Part shown: piece after piece, positions 7,265 to 9,191 of the stretch
How positions within the stretch are numbered: position 1 is the first letter of the stretch
Layout: every line of letters starts with the position of its first letter
NCBI GenBank assembly: GCA_031278965.1
Contig: JAITJJ010000210.1
Coordinates: 1-9,191, forward strand
Length of the DNA: 9,191 nt
Reading direction: 5' to 3'
DNA from: Deferribacteraceae bacterium
GTDB lineage: Bacteria; Chrysiogenota; Deferribacteres; Deferribacterales; JAISNW01
The notes under the pieces: generated by a model
Database searches by the model: none
What the model was told of the DNA's origin: nothing
The model's input: only the letters and a program-made list of their open reading frames with translations
Position numbers and translations under genes: made by a program

Positions 7265-7292
7265 GTCGTTCTCCGTTATCTTTTAAGCGGCA

Positions 7293-7715
7293 TTATTTTA
7301 AAACAGCAAGGACAATCTGCTCTGAGAGAGCTTTCAGATCGTTTTTAAGTTTATCTCGAGCGCGGGTGATCTCCCGCTCAATATCTTTAACAGCTTTATC
7401 AATATCGCCCGCGGCGGCGCTCTTTGCCCTTTCTGTGATATCGGCGGCTTTGTGCGCGGCGTCCGCCCGCAAGGTGTTCTGATATTCGTATATCTCTTGA
7501 CGGACAGCGGCAAGTTTTGCCTCATATTCGGTTTTTTTCGCCTCCACTGCCTCCCCGGCGGCCTTTGCACGTTCCAAAAGATAGGCAACTTTATCGTTTC
7601 GTCTTATCATGGTGGAATAAAGCGGTTTAACTATGAATATGTTCACAAGGAACACTATTATGAAAAACTGCAGAATTTGAATGAAAAGCGTATAATCCAA
7701 GCCGACTTGAACCAA
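7293..7715 (-). CDS. atpF': F-type ATP synthase b' subunit (second peripheral-stalk subunit)
   Basis: First gene of the operon, about 140 residues, with one N-terminal transmembrane helix (YTLFIQILQFFIIVFLVNIFIVKPL) and then a long charged coiled coil. That is the b/b' architecture, and the sequence differs clearly from the next gene (b). Paired b' and b form a heterodimeric stalk in cyanobacteria, phototrophs, deltaproteobacteria and epsilonproteobacteria. No ATG is available. The frame is open from 7748, and the start must be TTG (or rarer). TTG at 7727 would give 144 residues but has no ribosome-binding site. TTG at 7715 is preferred because a G5 run lies five bases upstream (7725-7721). 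Sometimes named atpX or atpG2. The gene is preceded by a leader of about 130 nt and the promoter at 7852-7882. Confidence 0.92.
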   Translation of the reverse strand: MVQVGLDYTLFIQILQFFIIVFLVNIFIVKPLYSTMIRRNDKVAYLLERAKAAGEAVEAKKTEYEAKLAAVRQEIYEYQNTLRADAAHKAADITERAKSAAAGDIDKAVKDIEREITRARDKLKNDLKALSEQIVLAVLK

Positions 7716-7760
7716 CTTAACCCCCAAAAAATAACTAAGAACATTAACTTAGCAAGGAAC

Positions 7761-7780
7761 TTGCCCTAATTTAAAGGCAA
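7761..7780 (-). other. Stem-loop in the atp operon leader
   Basis: TTGCC and GGCAA face each other. Adding a G-U and a U-A pair gives a 7-bp stem with a six-base TAAATT loop. No U run follows on the minus strand, so it is not a terminator. It may be a leader structure or an operator-like inverted repeat. Confidence 0.3.
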
Positions 7781-7851
7781 CGGAACACCCCGCCATTTAT
7801 GAAGCAAGCCCCCGCCTAATTACTGCAATCTATCAATCACAGCCCTTGCCA

Positions 7852-7882
7852 AGTATACTATCAAAATTGAGAGAGATGTCAA
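7852..7882 (-). promoter_or_regulatory. Promoter of the atp operon
   Basis: The minus strand has a perfect -35 hexamer TTGACA (7882-7877). The -10 is either TAGTAT (7860-7855, spacer 16, four of six matches) or TATACT (7857-7852, spacer 19, five of six). It is the only good promoter between atpF' and the divergent gene. Transcription would begin near 7845, leaving a leader of about 130 nt. Confidence 0.55.
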
Positions 7883-7953
7883 TTAAAAATATGCATGGTT
7901 AATTGCCTTGTCTCAATCTTGCCGATACAGGCAATTATATATAAGGAGCAATT

Positions 7954-7986
7954 ATGGTAAAAATCTTGCTATTTGAATCGAATTAA
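7954..7986 (+). CDS. Possible ten-residue leader peptide upstream of the outer-membrane protein gene
   Basis: ATG at 7954 has AAGGAG five bases upstream (7944-7949), the best initiation site on the plus strand here. It encodes MVKILLFESN and stops with TAA at 7984-7986. That stop directly abuts another ATG (7987), in the same frame as the downstream gene. It could be a leader peptide with re-initiation, the relic of an earlier N-terminus cut by a nonsense change, or chance. It would be translated only if transcription starts upstream of about 7944. Confidence 0.25.
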   Translation: MVKILLFESN

Positions 7987-7999
7987 ATGGATTTCCGCC

Positions 8000-8028
8000 T
8001 TGAAACATCTCACCGTTTGACTTATTTT
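8000..8028 (+). promoter_or_regulatory. Candidate promoter for the outer-membrane protein gene
   Basis: TTGAAA (8000-8005) and TATTTT (8023-8028) are 17 bases apart, with five and four of six consensus matches. A start near 8035 would leave a very short leader containing the AGGT site before ATG 8047. It would exclude the ATG at 7987. Moderate-to-weak match in AT-rich DNA. Confidence 0.3.
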
Positions 8029-8046
8029 ATAAGATACAGGTTTAAC

Positions 8047-8943
8047 ATGAAAAAATTATTTATTTTGTTGTCTTTGGTCTTTATTGCAAAAATATCTTTT
8101 GCGGAGCAGGTTATCTCAACTGAATACGAGTTTTACGATCGGAAAGAAAACGATTACAGCTCTATAAAAATGACCTACAGTTTAAGGATGGGCGCTAATA
8201 TGGCGTCTCTGAAGTATTCAACTTATCTGGGGGAAGATGATGATATGAGGCTGCAGGAAGCATCTCTGGCTTACTTCCACTTCGGAGACAAGCACCTGTT
8301 TGGAGGTTTTGCAGGTTCGTCAAGCGATAAGCCGTTTAATACCGCAAATCTTATGAACGCAGTCGCTTTATACGGCTACAGCGTCTACTCAAAAGTTCTG
8401 GAGGAGAGAGAGGTTACTCTTCCGGACGGAAGGAAATTTCCTTTTTACAGAAAGAGCCGCCTCTACTTAGGCATTGCAGTTGCAAGTCAGCCGGTTTTTC
8501 TTAATACTTACTTCTTCCCGCTTGTTTCCTATTCCTATATGGGCAAAAACTTTCACCTTCGCCTGGGCGTGCCGAGCAACGGAATTACTTTTACCCCTTC
8601 AGAAATGCATAAAATAGATATTGATATAAGCCTGAGCGACAATTATAAAATAACATATGCATTTGCCCCTACGGAGGCGGATACGGCAACCCTCTTTTAC
8701 GGCAAAGAAATTGAGGGGTATGTTTTAAGCGAATATGACGATAGGGATAAGACGCTGTGGTATCAAAAAGAGTGGATTCGCCTCTCCTATGAGCATATCT
8801 TTTTTGACTTTCTGGGGGTTGAGGCAAGCACAGGATATATGTTAAGCGGGAATTATTATCTGGGAGACTATTTTCGCAAGAAAGGAAATATGAAGCTCCC
8901 TAATCAATACCTCTTCGGCGTAAAACTATCCGCATACTTTTAG
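8047..8943 (+). CDS. Predicted outer-membrane beta-barrel protein of unknown function
   Basis: 298 residues. ATG 8047 is chosen because it opens a classic signal peptide (MKKLFILLSLVFIAKISFA, cleavage after residue 19) and has AGGT five bases upstream. The same frame is open back to ATG 7987, but that would put 20 polar residues before the signal peptide. The mature part is rich in aromatic residues and in short alternating polar/hydrophobic strands separated by Asp/Gly/Asn turns. It ends FGVKLSAYF, with the terminal Phe and alternating pattern of an outer-membrane insertion signal. The middle segment FFPLVSYSYMGKNFHLRLGVPSN resembles the 'P-x-x-x-Y-x-Y ... L-G-x-P' pattern of some uncharacterised outer-membrane families such as DUF6268. 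That is a memory-based guess, not a search result. No enzyme motif or plug domain is visible, so the substrate and role are unknown. The gene stands alone, divergent from the atp operon. Confidence 0.75.
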   Translation: MKKLFILLSLVFIAKISFAEQVISTEYEFYDRKENDYSSIKMTYSLRMGANMASLKYSTYLGEDDDMRLQEASLAYFHFGDKHLFGGFAGSSSDKPFNTANLMNAVALYGYSVYSKVLEEREVTLPDGRKFPFYRKSRLYLGIAVASQPVFLNTYFFPLVSYSYMGKNFHLRLGVPSNGITFTPSEMHKIDIDISLSDNYKITYAFAPTEADTATLFYGKEIEGYVLSEYDDRDKTLWYQKEWIRLSYEHIFFDFLGVEASTGYMLSGNYYLGDYFRKKGNMKLPNQYLFGVKLSAYF

Positions 8944-8948
8944 AGGAA

Positions 8949-8986
8949 TTGAGAGTGTCAACTCAAGTATAGATAGCTTTCTATCT
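8949..8986 (+). other. Two tandem weak stem-loops after the outer-membrane protein gene
   Basis: TTGAG (8949-8953) pairs with CTCAA (8962-8966), and AGATAG (8971-8976) pairs with CTATCT (8981-8986) around a CTTT loop. They start six bases after the stop codon. No U tract follows, so any role in ending or protecting the transcript is uncertain. Between 8987 and 9107 I see no gene. Confidence 0.25.
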
Positions 8987-9107
8987 TAGAATGTCAAAAT
9001 AGCGCAAAATCACGATGGTTTTAAAATTCCCCAAGGATATATCCGCTATAGACCCTATCAGAATAAGGAGTCATCATCCTGAGTTTCCAGCTTTTTTTGT
9101 GTCTACA

Positions 9108-9191
9108 TTAGTTTAATTTTTGAGGTATCGCAGCCGGACATTTGATCCTGAAAATCTTGTACGCATCGTTCATCTTCTTTGTCGGCTCGGT
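9108..9191 (-). CDS. Possible 3' end of a minus-strand gene, perhaps a transposase tail, cut by the right edge
   Basis: A frame open from the edge gives 27 residues (TEPTKKMNDAYKIFRIK, then CPAAIPQKLN) and ends with TAA at 9110-9108. The 'PT-x-K-x ... I-x-x-P-x-x-I-P' ending is reminiscent of the C-termini of IS1634/IS4-type transposases, but this is recollection on a very short segment. A second frame is also open from the edge to a TAG at 9104-9106, so the choice of frame is not secure. Confirmation needs the sequence to the right. Confidence 0.25.
   Translation of the reverse strand, partial: TEPTKKMNDAYKIFRIKCPAAIPQKLN

Larger units (their letters stand above)
7716..8046. other. Divergent control region between the atp operon and the outer-membrane protein gene
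   Basis: A 331-base region with no long gene. It contains the atp promoter and leader, six TTGCC/GGCAA pentamers between 7761 and 7934, a small hairpin in the atp leader, a ten-codon plus-strand ORF with a strong ribosome-binding site, and a possible plus-strand promoter near 8000-8028. In-frame with atpF', a 15-codon minus-strand ORF (ATG 7796 to TAA 7749) lies in the leader, but without a good ribosome-binding site. Confidence 0.6.

Noticed and set aside
6768..7286. Long (172-codon) plus-strand ORF opposite atpF
   Set aside because: It is the antisense shadow of the Ala/Glu/Lys-rich coiled coil of atpF, giving an artificial Ser/Ala/Phe-rich protein without a ribosome-binding site or family features.
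7749..7796. 15-codon minus-strand leader ORF upstream of atpF'
   Set aside because: The nearest G-rich run is about 12 bases from the ATG, and the peptide shows no runs of regulatory codons. Kept only as a note in the control-region entry.
7987..8046. 20-residue N-terminal extension of the barrel protein from ATG 7987
   Set aside because: It has no ribosome-binding site of its own and would place polar residues before a perfect signal peptide. ATG 8047 has AGGT at proper spacing.
9035..9044. Ten-base palindrome GGATATATCC
   Set aside because: Short, AT-rich, isolated and without partner sites; consistent with chance.
9078..9098. T7 run at 9091-9098 considered as a plus-strand terminator for the barrel gene
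   Set aside because: The only stems before it are three to four base pairs long, too weak to support an intrinsic terminator.

Overview
The window is a 9.2 kb piece of the chromosome of a Gram-negative (diderm) bacterium. A periplasmic adaptor with a signal peptide and a predicted outer-membrane beta-barrel protein support a diderm. The F-ATP synthase genes are in the order b', b, delta, alpha, gamma, beta, epsilon, without the a, c and i genes. This split atp arrangement with paired b'/b genes is known from deltaproteobacteria such as Geobacter, from epsilonproteobacteria and from Deferribacteres-type lineages. The species cannot be fixed from the sequence. Base composition is moderate and even across the operon.

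Layout, left to right. Positions 1-1496 (minus strand) hold a two-gene unit. It consists of a CorA-type divalent-cation channel and, 27 nt downstream, the 5' part of an RND-type membrane-fusion protein that runs off the left edge. This unit has its own near-consensus sigma-70-like promoter at 1530-1558. Positions 1497-1858 are non-coding and contain two stem-loops, one of them a terminator-like hairpin pointing the 'wrong' way. Positions 1859-7715 (minus strand) are the compact atp operon atpF'-atpF-atpH-atpA-atpG-atpD-atpC, with gaps of about 9-36 nt. Positions 7716-8046 are a divergent intergenic region. It carries the atp promoter, a structured leader, a cluster of TTGCC/GGCAA half-sites and a tiny ORF with a strong ribosome-binding site. 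Positions 8047-8943 (plus strand) encode an unfamiliar secreted, probably outer-membrane beta-barrel protein. The last 80 bases may be the 3' end of a minus-strand gene, possibly a transposase.

How the genes work together. The seven atp genes encode the whole F1 head (alpha, beta, gamma, delta, epsilon) plus the peripheral stalk (b, b') of the ATP synthase. The membrane ring and ion channel (c, a) must be encoded elsewhere, so H+ versus Na+ specificity cannot be read here. The stalk genes b', b and delta use TTG/GTG start codons, while alpha, beta, gamma and epsilon use ATG. The CorA/efflux-adaptor unit appears to be transcribed independently.

Most of the window is a conventional housekeeping locus. 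I do not see a clearly new system. The points worth a second look are the divergent control region, the start-codon pattern, homopolymer tracts at the start of the adaptor gene, an orphan plus-strand terminator, the unfamiliar barrel protein and the possible insertion-sequence edge at the right end.
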